Positions 1-13,280 of a stretch of DNA of 64,000 nucleotides are shown here, piece after piece; the stretch's first letter is position 1; each line of letters begins with the position of its first letter. The stretch spans positions 2,418,001 to 2,482,000 of the forward strand of contig JAQFVV010000184.1 of the NCBI GenBank assembly GCA_028023455.1, written 5' to 3'. Source of the DNA: Epiperipatus broadwayi. Taxonomy: Eukaryota > Onychophora > Udeonychophora > Euonychophora > Peripatidae. Under the pieces are notes generated by a model. That model ran no database searches and was not told where the DNA came from. It was given only the letters and a program-made list of their open reading frames with translations. Both the position numbers and the translations under genes were made by a program.

Positions 1-1407
1 TTGTGAGATAACCATCTATAAGATTATGTTTTGAAAAAAATATAATTTTTTTTTATATATATGTTATTCTACAAAGTTTCACTTTTCTCTTTAAATTATT
101 TATTTGGTTAATTCATTTAAATAATTTATTCTTTTTACAAAATTTTTTTTATTTTTTATGGACTTAAGTAATCTGGGTTTAAATTATTCACATAGATTTT
201 TTTATTCTTTAAATATTATGTGTATATGTTTAGTGTATGTTTGTTATAGATTTTATAGTATTAATATGTAGATGGCTCTTATCAATGACAATTTTGTGTA
301 CAATTGGTAGTGCTAATATATTTATAAAATAGAGCTAAAAATGATAAAATAATTGTAAATTTATTCTAAACTCCGCCATGAAGTTGCACTGAAGAGAATG
401 CATTGCTTATACTTGATGATCGTTTGCACAATTTTTTGATCTTGATTTTCTAGTTAAAAATAGTCAAATACCTATTTATTAATCAATAAATGGATAGCTA
501 GATGCATTGGCTTTGGGCCAACTCTCTGTAAGCAAAATTCTAAACTTGATTGGAACTCAAATTATGTACGTGGCAGAAATAAATACTCTACTGCTACACA
601 AGGTCTGTTTCATATGTATATAAAGCATAAAACCCCAGTCTAAATAGTTTGATCATTATATCTATTTGACAATTCAAAACAAAGTAAAACTCTCCATATA
701 GTAGCCCCATCTTGTGCTAACAAGAGCAATCAATGAGATAGTGATCATGTGATGTTTAGTGGTTATATCTATTTGTAATGTAATAAGTAGATCATTATAC
801 TGGATTTATTAGATTTTTACACTAGCACGTTTGTGTTTGTTCTAATAAACAGCAATTACATACTTATGTTAATGTTAAGATTTTTCCCCCCTGAAAATAG
901 AAGTAATTAAGCAGCAAAGTGTTGTTACAATCTATCAATGACACACTTAATCATGATAGGTAAATGTTTGATATTACTTATTTTAGTCTCACTATTTACA
1001 GCTACATCTTTAAGATATATATATAAATAGCAAAATGAAACATTTCATATTTACAGGATATAATGAAAATATATTTATAATGCCTAATTGTTGTATATAG
1101 AAAATTAATTATTAATGTAAGGTCATGCAAAAATATGTCTTTAATATATATATAAAGTCTTATGATGCAAGAATAACTGAATTCAAATTTATGGCTGATA
1201 AATTTGAAATCTTTTTCATATCACTGGCCTATAATCAATTCTGCTAACTATCTAATATTGATTGGTAAATGAGTATAAGGCCTTTACCTTGCAATGGGCC
1301 ATTTAAAACTGTTAAGATTGTTATATAAAATAAGTTATTGCTTAAGAAAATGCTTATGAAGAAATTTTTTTTTTATTATTATTGATTTGATTTTTTTTTT
1401 TAATTAG
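1..1407. other. FAF1-like upstream intron sequence
   Basis: No coding exon was found here. It is AT-rich intronic DNA that ends in a long pyrimidine tract and an AG acceptor directly before the UBX-coding exon at 1408. A deletion-derived fragment of foldback family F lies at about 684-770. The rest shows only poly-T runs and TA microsatellites. Confidence 0.6.
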
Positions 1408-1487
1408 GTGTTACATCTAACTTAATGATTCGTTTTCCTGATGGCAATAAAAAACAGCTAACCTTTCCTGCTTCATCAAAATTAAAG
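1408..1487 (+). CDS. FAF1: FAF1-like protein, penultimate coding exon (N-terminal half of UBX domain)
   Basis: This is an 80-bp internal exon, entered in phase 2 after a poly-T tract plus TTAG acceptor and left in phase 0 at a GTATAG donor. It encodes 26 residues, including MIRFPDGNKKQLTFPASSKLK. This reads as the first beta strands of a UBX domain: the IRxPDG turn with its conserved arginine, then the TFPAS..L segment. It joins in frame to the exon at 8721. UBX domains bind p97/VCP, and FAF1 is a ubiquitin-binding p97 cofactor acting in ubiquitin-dependent degradation and cell-death signalling. The FAF1 assignment rests mainly on the downstream exon. The upstream UBA, ubiquitin-like and UAS domains lie outside the window. 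No start codon is expected here. Confidence 0.8.
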
Positions 1488-1670
1488 GTATAGCTTTCAA
1501 AAGTTTATTCTTTATATTCAACTATTGTAAGATTATGTGTGTGTTTCCATACAAATATATATTGTGTTAACAGAGTAATATTAAAAATGATGACCATATT
1601 TATAGCTATAATGTAATTCACTCTTGTTTTAATTACTGATCCTGCTTTTGTTGAGAATTATATATATATC

Positions 1671-1802
1671 ATTAAAAACCAGTCAACACTTAAATAATTC
1701 CAATATCAATAACAATCAACAATTTCAAACTGCTGTCAAGGCAACCTCCTTCTAACAATAAAGGTGGAATCTCACCTTTATTAATAACCTAATATACTTA
1801 TG
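1671..1802 (-). repeat. Family B interspersed repeat, copy 1
   Basis: On this strand the copy begins ATTAAAAACCAGTCAACAC and contains GTCAAGGCAACCTCC, both shared with the copies near 35.5, 36.2, 46.3 and 54.2 kb. It is read here as the reverse of the copy at 54.2 kb. The family has no coding capacity and ends next to TA-rich sequence, so it could be a short DNA-transposon derivative or a SINE. Its class is not resolved. Confidence 0.6.
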
Positions 1803-4294
1803 TCTATATATAATATAAATTTATTAATATTTATATTTATTTGAAAGTGAGTTACAACAATCGCTTTTCGATGAATCATTAAATGATTATTAATAACTGT
1901 TTAGTAGAATATCTGCAACTGATTTCTGTAAAGTATTTATTTGGATGTGAATGCCATAAAATCATTTTATTTTTTGGTTTAAGATTGTTATAATCTTTTT
2001 TTTTTTTTTTTTAAATCTCTTCTTTATTTATTTTGATGTAATATTCTTCATCATCTTTTCATTTCTCATTCTATTTTTTTTTAATCTGTCCCACTAACAA
2101 TTTTTTATTTCCTGATTCCTCTGCTTTTAAATGCCAGATACTGAGCTCAGTATTCACTTATCTTTTTATCATTTATGCTATTATTAATATATATATATTC
2201 CTGTTTATTGGAAACAATAAATAGAAAATTTCTTATTTATTTTCTCAATCTTAATTTATCCACCTTCCTAAATATATAATAATATTACTTTCGAGCTGCA
2301 GCTTTATTTTTCACTATATTATAATTCCATTCTCAGAAAAAAGGAATCTGCTATTAACTGTAAAAAAAAAAAAAAAAGAACTGAGAAGAGAATCTTTCTA
2401 ATCTGTTCTAAATATATTATTTATTTTTCATAATGTTTTACCTTTTTTTCTTATGTGACAAGTTATGAGTTTCACATTTTTAAAACCAAATATGCTTTCT
2501 AGATTTACAGGGCTAATTAGTTGGAAATGTCAATAAAATAAATAAACATATTGTTGCTCTGTGCAGTTTAGCATAATGGTGGATTAACAGTCACAGCTCA
2601 GTTTGATTGAATAGAACATCACATGACCTCTTAAGAAACTAATCCTATGATTACAGTTCAAGCTTTGATTTTAAAAAAAAATGCAAATGATTTGTTGTCA
2701 TTTTGAAGGTATTAAAGGATTAGATTAATGAAAAAAGAATCTATTTATAAGATATGTAACAAGGAGAACAATGCGTCAGATAAACAATCTTACTAAACAC
2801 ACTGAAAGAAGAGCATTAGCCAAAATTGAAATGGGTTAAACATGTCTCTTATAATTTCAACGATTTATAGATTGTTTTATGATTTTATTATAGTTAATTC
2901 AGAATTTTTTTTATCATAAACTATACTAAATATTTCAGTACAATGGTATATGAATATTTCTACTTTTTTTTCACTAAATTAAACTTGCTGTAATAAATGC
3001 TATTGCCTAACATAACACATATTGTGCAAGTTTACTTTGAGAACATTTGACATTTTAAGTTATGATTTGTAAAGCTAGTTTACCAAGTCATTTCGTTTAG
3101 CTTTTTATTTGCATCCTTAATATTGAACATACCAATAGTGTTCTGTTGCTATTATATATAATTCTAGCCATGAATCAGCAAAATGATGATAAACTTAATT
3201 AACATAGGCATTAAAGAAAATTGTTTATGCTTTTACATAAGATTTTATATTATGGAAAGTTTGATTGCCAGAGTGTTTAATGTTATCTCATTCCCATACA
3301 CTGATAAATCTGCTGGAGAAATTTAGGTCAAACTGTCGTATTTGCTTTGTCTAATATCTATTTTTGAATTTAATAAACTTTCAAATTATTTATAATTAGT
3401 TTGGCTAACTTTTGTTTCTCAGTTGACTGAACAATGCTAAAGATCTCTTTATCTTCCTGGGTCTAACTGTAGAATTGATCATCATCACTAACTTTTGGAT
3501 CACTGTAAATTAAATTTTCTAGGTAGTTAGTGATCGGTACAATATATATAAGGAATTTGAGCATAGATTTTCAAGCTACCTTCAGCTATCAATTATCACA
3601 TACAACCGATACACATGACCACACACATGTGAAAAAAATAAATGGTCTCCAATATATGTATTGTGCTGAACCAGCACTCATTAGTTGGTACAGTTTATTA
3701 TCTCCCACACATATATATAATCAATCCTCGGTTTATGTTAAGGTAACAAATCTTCAAACTTTAATGGGCGGGCTTCAATCTACTCTAATCTCCAATTCTT
3801 CAGCCATGTATATTGTTGATATATTATAATGGAACTGGGGAGGGATTACTATAAGATGACGTAAAACAATGTGTCAAACAAGTTATATCCTGAAATCCAT
3901 GATTTGACATCCTATTTGGGTGCGCCAGATAGTACTGAATCAGAAATGACATATAATAAAAGGAGTGCATCTCACTACTGCCAGACCTAGGCCCTAGAGT
4001 AGGATGCTAGAGATGTCACGATAAAATGCTTAGCTCCAAACCACATCTACCTTTAGTATGCTAGTTCATAATTTACTTAAGATATTTCAATGTAATTTAA
4101 ACCAGTGCATATTCATTATATTTCCCTTTTTAGGCCTTATTACACCACATAATTCAAACTCAGGGAGTACTTGCAGTCAGCTCTCTTCAGGGATGGACTT
4201 ACTTAATCTTCGACCAAATGTGCCTATGTATAAGCAAAGATCAGTATATTTTTCAATATCAACTTATTGGTGGTGACAACTCATTTAGGGGAGC

Positions 4295-4402
4295 AATGCA
4301 TAATGATGATGGTGATGATCAAACATTTAATGGTACAAATGCATAATAATGATGATCAAACGTTTAATGGTGTGAATGCATAATGATGGTGATGATCAAA
4401 CA
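4295..4402. repeat. GATGAT-rich minisatellite, about 2.5 units
   Basis: Units of roughly 37-45 bp begin with AATGCATAATGATG and continue GATGATCAAAC.TTTAATGG. The first two are nearly complete and the third is partial. Unit length differs by gain or loss of GAT triplets. Confidence 0.7.
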
Positions 4403-4430
4403 GAGATAGATTGATTTTAACAACTTAGTA

Positions 4431-4550
4431 ACATTTATTAATAAACTATAATGTGCAATAGCATATATTTACAGAAAGAATATTAAGTTAACATTTATTA
4501 ATAACTATAATGTATCATAGCATATATTTTCAAAAAGAATATTAAGTTAA
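4431..4550. repeat. 60-bp tandem duplication
   Basis: Two adjacent units, 4431-4490 and 4491-4550, both start ACATTTATTAATAA and both end with AATATTAAGTTA. They differ at only a few positions, which indicates a fairly recent duplication. Confidence 0.75.
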
Positions 4551-7500
4551 CAAGGATGATCTTCTATCATTTTGAGGGCTTAAAACAATAAATCTCCCTG
4601 GTCCAGATTTCATGATAGAAGTCTGTTCTCAAGCAATCTTTATTTACAATAGAGGAAACAGAATGATTCAAAATAAAGCATATACAAAATGAGATTAGAT
4701 AATTCACTAAATATATATATACAACAAAATTAAAAAGCAAATTGAGAGTTCGATAATTCTAAGTCTACCCCATTAATATAATTATCACAATGATGTTTAT
4801 ATGTTGGAGTAAATATATTTATAACTGTTCTCAAAACAAAAAAAAAAGACCCACTCCCATATATATATATGTGTGTAAGTCATTAAAGTTAGTGAAAAGT
4901 AACAAAAAGACCATTCACTCAAGTTGATTAATTGTGCACCCAGAAACAAAAACAATTACAAGTAGATATTATTAAAACTTATTAGGGTAATATAACTTTG
5001 TTTGTTCTAGAGGTGGCAATTAATGTTGATTATGTTAAAACCTTACTTGAGATCGCTTTGATGAAGTGGTGTTGAATTCCCAGAGAGATCTGTAAATTTA
5101 CCTTTATTAATAAGTATACATATTTACTGATTCTGATTCCTTTCCCTCTTTATATATCAACATATCGATACATTTCTCTCACTCTTAAAATGCAGGTGAC
5201 CGAATTTGAAGATAAAGTTGAATACACAAAGGAAAAAAAAATCATAAGACATGAAATTGCAAATAGAAATAACAAAAATAAAAATCACATGAATCAAAAA
5301 AAAATAACAATAATATATAAATATATCTCCTGAGGAAAACAAGAATTGTCCACAGCTATAAGTTTTTATACTTGAATGCCAATCTCCATACATAACGTTC
5401 TTGTCCATTGATTCTGTTGATATCTATACACTCCATACTAGTTGGTTAAAAGCAAGCACATACCAATTATTTCCTCTGAACACAGCATAAATCCATTGAA
5501 GAGCGATATTCAGTAACACTTTGTAAAATAGACATTTTCATAGACAGGTTTATAATGGCATCGAAGTTGACATCGGATGCCTATGATATATTTCTTTACC
5601 CCAAACACATTGCAATTATTACTATTGATTAATATTTATATTGTGGCTTCAATATATATAGGAAAATAGCTTAAAGAAACAATCAATTTCTAGTAATTTC
5701 ACGTTTCTTTTTCTTTATCTCCATAACAGCCGATTTAAGCTTTCTAGAACAAATTAAACCATTAGTTCATTTCTGCTATTTATATATTCAAGTTTGTTGT
5801 TTTAACAGTTGAGATTAAATTTCTACTTTCTTTCTATCCCAATGATAAAGGTTTTCTATTAATTTTTACATATAAACATTAAGTTTCGAAATTTATATTC
5901 TTACTGTTTTTAATGCCGAACAGTTTTTTTTTTAATAAAATAAAAGTCTTTTCTTTATGTTCCGATGGTTTAGTTGTTAGACCCGACAAGTGAAAATTGC
6001 AAGGCTGTTTTCTAGTGCTGGCTTGAGCCTATTGTTATAAACTAATAAAAAAAAAATCATAAAAACATTATTATTTTTTTTTCTTTAGTCTTTATTATTC
6101 AAACCTGATCACCTAGCAACTATTTTGATCTTGTATATTTTGACCTTTGATCATGTCCGTCTTATCAGTCAATTAATTATTATTTTTGTTGTTAGTGATA
6201 TTAAGTGTGTTTGTGTAGATAACAAATTTGTCTGCTTTCAAGGTGTACAAAAAAAAATTATTTCTCAAAATTGACAAAAATATTAGTTTATATGTATGTT
6301 TCGTGTATATAAACAGGTGTGTAGGATAAATTATTTGCCTACCAATTGGCCTGAATTCAAACATTGAGAAAAGTTGGGATAGGCGTGATGGTTGGTTGTA
6401 ATTCATCCCTTACAATATATATATATATATGTATGTTTATATAGTGATGTAATTAATATATACTGTAACGGTCAGAATGAGCTGACAACCACATAAATCA
6501 CCACCAGGATGATTTAAACCCATCACAACTTATTCCAATCTACATACTACTTCTTTTTTTTTTATGCTTGGTGATCAGGAAAAGGTAGAGATTCTTAAAA
6601 CTAGATTATTAACTATATGACTTCTCTGTGGTAAACAAGATACCCAATGCAATATATATATATATAAAATACAAACACTTTATTAGTCAGAAAGTTACAA
6701 ATAAATAAACAAAAGAAATTACTACCGCTTAATTTAGTTGCTAGACTTATAAGATAATGGAAATTACATGAATTAATGAGTACATATGTCAAAGTTTCAC
6801 TGTATAACATATATAAATAAGGGACCTTGAATGATGAACACATTTGATCTTTGGGGCAGATATCTCTCAAGCAGGTACATAATAATAAAGAAAGCAAAGA
6901 TAAGTTTAATTAACTCAGAAAATATGGTTAAATAGATAAACGCATAATTCTCACGATCATGACCCACCAATGCTTAAATACCAGGCTTTAACATACACAA
7001 AGAAGGATGGCAGTACTGGGTTTCTATGGTAATAAAATCCAATGATGAGGCAGATTGAAATATGCTTGCCTCTGCGAGGTCATATCCAAATAGCGTCTTC
7101 CTATAATAATCAATAAATCTCATCAACAGGCAGGAACGATCTACTGCCCAATTGGTGATACAACTAAGGTCCACTGAGTCTGAACTCAAAATGAATAGTC
7201 CTGCATTCGCATAGATCATATTCTGAAGCAGGGATAAATGCCTGCTGAAGAAATGCAGTCAAGTAAACATGAAGTTAGACAACCCAGGAGTGCTATATAA
7301 ATATTTGGATTTAAATTTATAATCTATATATAATAAAACTTGACTGGTCATGTCATAAGATTACAATATGCGAATATCCATTTTATAGGCTTAATCAAGG
7401 CCTACATAGTTATTATAAAAAAAATTTATAAAGAAATTACTCCCTGCTTAGTTACAGATCTGCCCCATAGGTCTTAAATATATACAGAATTGTTGATACG

Positions 7501-8720
7501 ACAGCCTACGATGATAATATATTAAATTGTGTTAAAAGTTTTAAAGAATTGAATATATCATATATTTCGTTATTTATAACATAAGTTTCACAGAATTGGA
7601 AACCGCTATCTGCAATGTATATGCATGTATATATATGACTGCTTCTATACATTTTTTAATGCATTTTTCTAAGAATCTGATATGTCCAAAATAGGACAGT
7701 TTAAACCTGGTTGTTTGTACTTCATATGAAAATTTAAATCTAATATGATCTTCAGTAACTTTTTATTCATTTTCCTTTCAGTCCATAGTATTCTTAAAAT
7801 AATTTATAATCACTATTCTGTGCCATTTTTCAGTGTCTAATATTAACAGCTATAAAGAATCATGGTAGTACCGTAGCTTTAACAGTTTTGATTTTCACTT
7901 ATAAAAATAAATTTAGATTTCAGATTTTTCATTGCAACTCTAATATCTATCTGCAACTATTGATTTTATATTATTGATAATTTCTTTTAACCTGATCTTT
8001 ATCTTTTTCCTAATAAGTCTTTTAGCTAGTTCTTTAATTTTCTGGTAGGTGCTTTCAGACCGTAGTCATATTTGTCTATAAATGTAATCCTCATAATTAT
8101 GTTGAAGGTTTGTATTTTATATCAGTCTTGAATTTGCATTTCTTTTCTTCCAGTATGGCTTTTCTTATAACAGATTCATATTACTTTGTGTGGGTGAGCT
8201 GAGATATACAGTCTTCATGTTATAGCCAACCAATGTGTTTCTCTGTAACCTACCTTAATTAACTTTTAATCCATATAGAGATTTTTTTACAAAAACATTG
8301 AAAAATTTCTATATATCTAATTACTTATGAACATTGTATAATTTACTATCAGAGAAATTGTTGTAATATTGACTTTATTCCAGTATTTACTGTTATTTTA
8401 CATATACTAGCATTAGTATTTCTTGATTCTTGAATTTTCCTGAAACCAACTTTTATATCTGGCAGTTCTTGTTCTACAGTTAAAGGTAGTGATATATTTA
8501 AATTGATCCTCAAAAAAGCACAATATTTATTTTGAGTGCCAAAGATTTAATTGTTATATTTTACATATATGAATATTTTCCAATAAATGTTGCCATATTT
8601 CATCTTAAGCTTTTGAAACAATTATTTAATATGTGTGCATGTATATTTATTCATATTCTATACAATTATATGTTATACATGTGTACACAAACATTGGTAT
8701 TTTTTTTTTCTATTTTACAG

Positions 8721-8879
8721 GCTTTGCTGACATATGTAACATCCCGAGGCTTCGATAATGATAAATATGAATTAGTAACAAATTTTCCTCGAAGAAAATT
8801 ATCAACTTTAGATCCAAATATCACTTTGAAAGAAGCAGATCTTTATCCTCAAGAAGCTGTATTTGTACAAGAAAGGTAG
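8721..8879 (+). CDS. FAF1: FAF1-like protein, terminal coding exon (C-terminal half of UBX domain)
   Basis: The exon starts directly after a poly-pyrimidine tract and ACAG acceptor, in phase 0, and ends at TAG (8877-8879). It encodes 52 residues. Key stretches are YVTSRGF, NFPRRKLSTLDPN and a closing LYPQEAVFVQER. FPRR is the cis-proline p97-binding loop typical of UBX domains. The LDPN....E..L.PQE.. ending matches the known C-terminus of FAF1 more closely than other UBX proteins. The domain runs to the last residue, as in FAF1. Joined to the 1408-1487 exon it gives about 78 UBX residues, the normal domain size. FAF2/UBXD8 is the main alternative, but the PRR..T.LDPN..L pattern favours FAF1. 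Confidence 0.88.
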   Translation, partial: ALLTYVTSRGFDNDKYELVTNFPRRKLSTLDPNITLKEADLYPQEAVFVQER

Positions 8880-9560
8880 CATTCATAAAGAATGAAAGAG
8901 ACAAAATTAAAGAAGTAATTAGTGGCAGAAATCTCATGAAAGCAAAAAAGTGGACCAAATTTTAAAACTTTTTTTTTTTTTATTTACTGTTTTGTAAATG
9001 TTTGTTTTGTTATTTCCAACAGATCTTTTAATTTATTTATAGTTTAACTTTCCATTGAAACTGTACCTTTATCTTTGATTATAAGAAGACTTTTTTTTAA
9101 AAAAACAACATGTTGGTAAATGTACACATAAAGGCATGTGTGAATACATGTATTGTACCATGAAATCATATAACCTGACATTAATTTGAAAGCAACTAAT
9201 AAGAAAAATATATGATTATGTGATATAATATATTCATGCATTTGCATATATATATTATATTCATATTAAATATAATAAAACAATATTTTTTTCCAGTCTT
9301 CATAAATTGATTTGGTTGAAGTTATCCAATTAAATAATGTATATTGTTTTATTTTTAAATAAGAATGTTAAGAAACATGAATTTTTAAAGATTTGCATAA
9401 TAGTTTTAAAAAGTTATATTTTAATTTTTTTTTTTTTATTGTTTTAAGAGAAGAGACAAAAGATTTTCATTATTCAATCAGACTCAAATTTTTTTTATTT
9501 TTACTCATGATCAAAGAATGAAAATAAAATTTAATTATAATATTGTACCTCTCTTCTCTT
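8880..9560 (+). other. Probable 3' UTR of the FAF1-like gene
   Basis: AT-rich, non-coding sequence follows the UBX stop codon. Several AATAAA hexamers occur, including one at about 9523-9528, but nothing in the sequence decides which polyadenylation site is used. The end coordinate is therefore a guess. Confidence 0.35.
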
Positions 9561-12262
9561 CTTAAAATAAAAATATGCTAAGTTAAAAAGATCAAGATAA
9601 AAATTAATGGAAATATCAATAAATTGCCTCTCTTTGTTTTACAGTTACATGATTTGTTTTGTTTTATTAATTCTTTTATTTTAGTGAAATAGCAAACCAT
9701 GTTTTGAGCAAAATTTGGATCATAAAATTTGAGTATAAAAACCAGTCATATAAATGAGATAGAAAAATTATAGTAAAAATATATAAACATAATCTAAAAG
9801 AAATAATTGTAATAACTATTATGGATAATGTAATGAAATTTCAAGATTCTTTAGCCAATTATTTGGGTTAAATATTTTAATAGATATGCACATGTATATA
9901 AAATGATTGACTAAAATTTGAAAATTTTTTTCCAGATTGTAATGAGGTTTAGGACTGTTTTTTATTAGGTAGCCCATGGCTAACTGGTATTGGTCAATAA
10001 ATGATTATACAATTATATCTGGCTAGAGAAAAAGGATAGAAGTTTTCTCAAACTTACCACTCGGTAATTGGCAAGTCTGATAAGCAATACTTTTTTCACT
10101 GTCCCTCTAAGAGATATTTAACTTATGATTGACTGTCTAATAATTGTTTTATTTATATGTAAAAGAAGTTTAGATGTAAAAAAGAAAATATGATTATAAT
10201 ATATTTTTTAAATAGAGACCAAGAAAAAAAGAAAAACTTTCAACATGTTTTGAATATTAATTTTATTATTCAAACTTTTCATTTTATTTTCATCTACTGT
10301 AAGTTAGAGTAAGTAATCAATAATTGCCAATGCATATAAAATTCCTATCCTTATCTTTAAATCCCTATACTTAGATAAGTTTCTGACTTTTGCCTTTATC
10401 AGTGAGGCTGGGATTCAAAATTTGGAAAAAGGATGCATATGTACATTCAGCCACAAACTTTAACTCCACTTTATTTGTCAATTTAGAAATTTAAATCAGT
10501 CTAAGGTTTTGAACCAAAGTCAACTTGCTTGAACAGTTATACAGATCCGAAACCAGTTCTGCAACTGTATATTTTAGTTCCTTCAGTTCTTCATTTATTG
10601 TAGACACCTTGTTTCCCTAGCTAGGAATATAACAGAAAAACCACCAAACATCCACTTTACCAATAAGACAAAAGTAACTCTCCACTTTATTGCTATCTAA
10701 TACATATGATTTTATAAGTATTTTTTGGATGAGAAAACTGTAACGGTAAGAAAAGTAGAGCTGCTTTAACCTAACCTAGAGATGCAGATAGAGGGGGTTC
10801 GAACCTCACCTACTCCTCTAGATTGCTACTAAGCGACTTACTCCCCAAACCTCATTAGAATTTAATCTTAATGTATGCCCGGTGGTCAGGGAGAGAAGAG
10901 ACCACGAAAAGGAATTTTTACATATATAATGATCAGATGTACATACGTATGTCACAAAAGAAAACAATACTAAGTGGTTTTATTTATAGTGAATGAAAGA
11001 TAACAGAAACTTTTATTATTGACATTAAAATAATTCACACAATGCTTTATTAATAGTGTCGCAGGCTATTTTCACTACAACCGGATAGACATATATGAAA
11101 GATCCATTGATCGTAATAATAAGAACAGACAAAATTTTTACGTTATAATTTCTTCTTTAAAATATTCCAGCCAATGGAAATGTTACTTAAAAGAAATCAA
11201 GAGAGAGAGACATGATTCATTAACTCTGTGGTTGGAGAACAGAAATAAATAGGTGGTCAAACTCAACTAAACACTTTGGACAGGTTTAAATCACAGCACT
11301 ACTTATGATTTAAGAAGAATGATAAAGTGACCCCAACAGGAATTTCCAGCCATAATTGAAACATTTCTATGAGATTTTGAGAAAGATTTCCTAATAAATA
11401 TAAATATACAAGACCATGCACAAAGGCGATAGCATATAGTGGGCTGTGAGGCTCGAGACATAACAGTTACCAAGAGGTTAACACAAGACGGGATAGCTCT
11501 CTGTCTCTAAATTAGGTTAGAGAGAAAAATGGAACCTGTTCGCTAAACGCGTGACCCGGATTCAGGATCGGAGTTTTTGTTGCTTATGTCCAGTTACGTA
11601 CATTGAAAGGACTGAGATCGACATGAGATCCAGAACAATTTATTTATTTTCAGAAGGTCCGAATGTAAGTATGTTAACCTAAGTAAACTTGGCAAAAGAA
11701 GCACTGTAATATATATGCTGAGCGGCCCAGTAGATCATCCGAGGCACGATGCCATATAAATACGGTCAACGACCTTTAAATTTAACCCTCTGCAAAATAT
11801 ATATATTAAGAAAGCTCAACTATCACTGAAAATCCGCAGAAAAATAGTAACTTCCCTTTTTATAAAATTCAGATCACTAAAACAAGAGGGCGGATATTTT
11901 ATTGATTTAGTTGAAGTTTAACCAACACACCCCAGAGTCAATGCTATTTAATAATTTTTAATATATATTGTCAAAATGTACTCTCTCATAGTATTAAAAT
12001 ATAAATGTGAACGTTTTATTTCACGCTCTTTAAAATATAACTTTAAATTTGTAACCCTTCATTGTCTAAAATATACAGGCATTTGATAAGGATCTTTCTT
12101 TTATATATATATATATAAAAACTAAGTTAAAGTTTGGAAAGTTTTATAATAGAATATCTAGCAATTTAAATCTTGATTTTAAAATAGAGTTTTGCACCTT
12201 CTATGATTTGCTTCCTTTTCTTTCTAAATAAATATTTATATAAAATAACTTAATTACGGGAG

Positions 12263-12329
12263 TATAATGGCGGAAAGTTAAACAAAGCATTTTTCAATTA
12301 AATTAATAAGAATTATCGCCGCCATTATA
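12263..12329. repeat. Inverted repeat with GC-rich arms
   Basis: TATAATGGCGG at 12263-12273 is repeated in exact reverse complement at 12319-12329, with a 45-bp AT-rich spacer. Less perfect pairing continues outward into TTAC/GTAA sequence. It looks like a small MITE-like palindrome. No target duplication could be fixed. Confidence 0.5.
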
Positions 12330-13245
12330 TGTAATAACCCTACCACCCATTAAAGTATTTAAAAAAAAAAGAAAGCAATTAATGAAATATAATTTCACAA
12401 GACTCGAATACATAGATTAAAAAAAACATATATAGAGAGAAAAGCGTAAATATAGATTTAATTTGCAAATTACAAAGATATTTTAATAATTTATGGGAAC
12501 GTTACCGGTAACTAGATGGGTGGGTCAAAATGAGTTCATTTGATGTTTCCCGCAGGTCTTCTCGGTTCTTAAATTTGTTTTTCCATGTTTTTTGAGGGCA
12601 GATTTTCACAGATACAGGGCAGATACTTTAGTTCTCTGGCTGGCTTACATGATTATGACTCCGGCCTCAGGAACAGCTCAGGAGAGTGAAGGCAAAGAAG
12701 TTACCCCTGCATTTTTGCAGAGCAACACATTTCTGGATTTTTTTATTTATATGCTGAAGGAATAGAGTGCAGCTTGAAGTAAGTATAGCAAGCAAGAGTT
12801 CGCTATATTGTCCAATCTTTCAGCAAAATTTCTTCCAACAAAATTCTTAAGATTTCTCTCTGACCTTCAGCACAGGTTACCCGCAAGCATAAGACCCAGA
12901 ACAAAAGAAAAATTCTTTATTTATATCCTTTTTTCCATTATGTTTTTAATCTGCTAATTAGTAGCGAATCATGCCCGTTGTTTCAAATTTTTCCTGTTAT
13001 CTATTATTTTATCTAACTCAGAAAAATGTTTTATTAATTAAATTCCTTTTCTTAATGGATTCTATTTAATTAAGAAAATTTTTATCTTATCGAATTCTAC
13101 CAAATATATTTTAAAAATAGTTGCAAATATAATTTCAACTTTCTATATTTTATTTTATTAAATCTTTTCTCTTTAACACAATTCCTTCTTTAATTTAGGC
13201 AACTATTTGAGAAAACAATAAATTTAGTTTGAAAAAGAAACATAC

Positions 13246-13280
13246 ATTCACTGTGGTTGGACTTAGGGTCTTAGTTAGTC
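13246..13280. repeat. Short perfect hairpin next to TA-rich palindrome
   Basis: The exact 12-bp arms CATTCACTGTGG and CCACAGTGAATG flank a short loop. Immediately downstream an AGC(AT)n...GC palindrome lies between TGAAG and CTTCA. Together they form two adjacent cruciform-prone inverted repeats. Coordinates are accurate to a few bases. Confidence 0.5.

Larger units (their letters stand above)
1488..8720 (+). other. Last intron of the FAF1-like gene (7.2 kb)
   Basis: The intron is bounded by a GT donor at 1488 and a polypyrimidine-CAG acceptor ending at 8720. It contains a family B repeat (1671-1802), a GATGAT-rich minisatellite (4295-4402), a 60-bp tandem duplication (4431-4550) and many TA microsatellites. 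A slightly more GC-rich patch at about 6960-7260 has no recognisable protein similarity. Open frames inside the intron (for example 3530-3829, 5157-5408, 6613-6897 and 6974-7219) look like chance frames. Confidence 0.75.

Noticed and set aside
8532-8720. Upstream extension of the open frame before the last FAF1 exon (start at 8532)
   Set aside because: This is intron read-through. The polypyrimidine-CAG acceptor at 8720 and phase agreement with the 1408-1487 exon define the true exon start.
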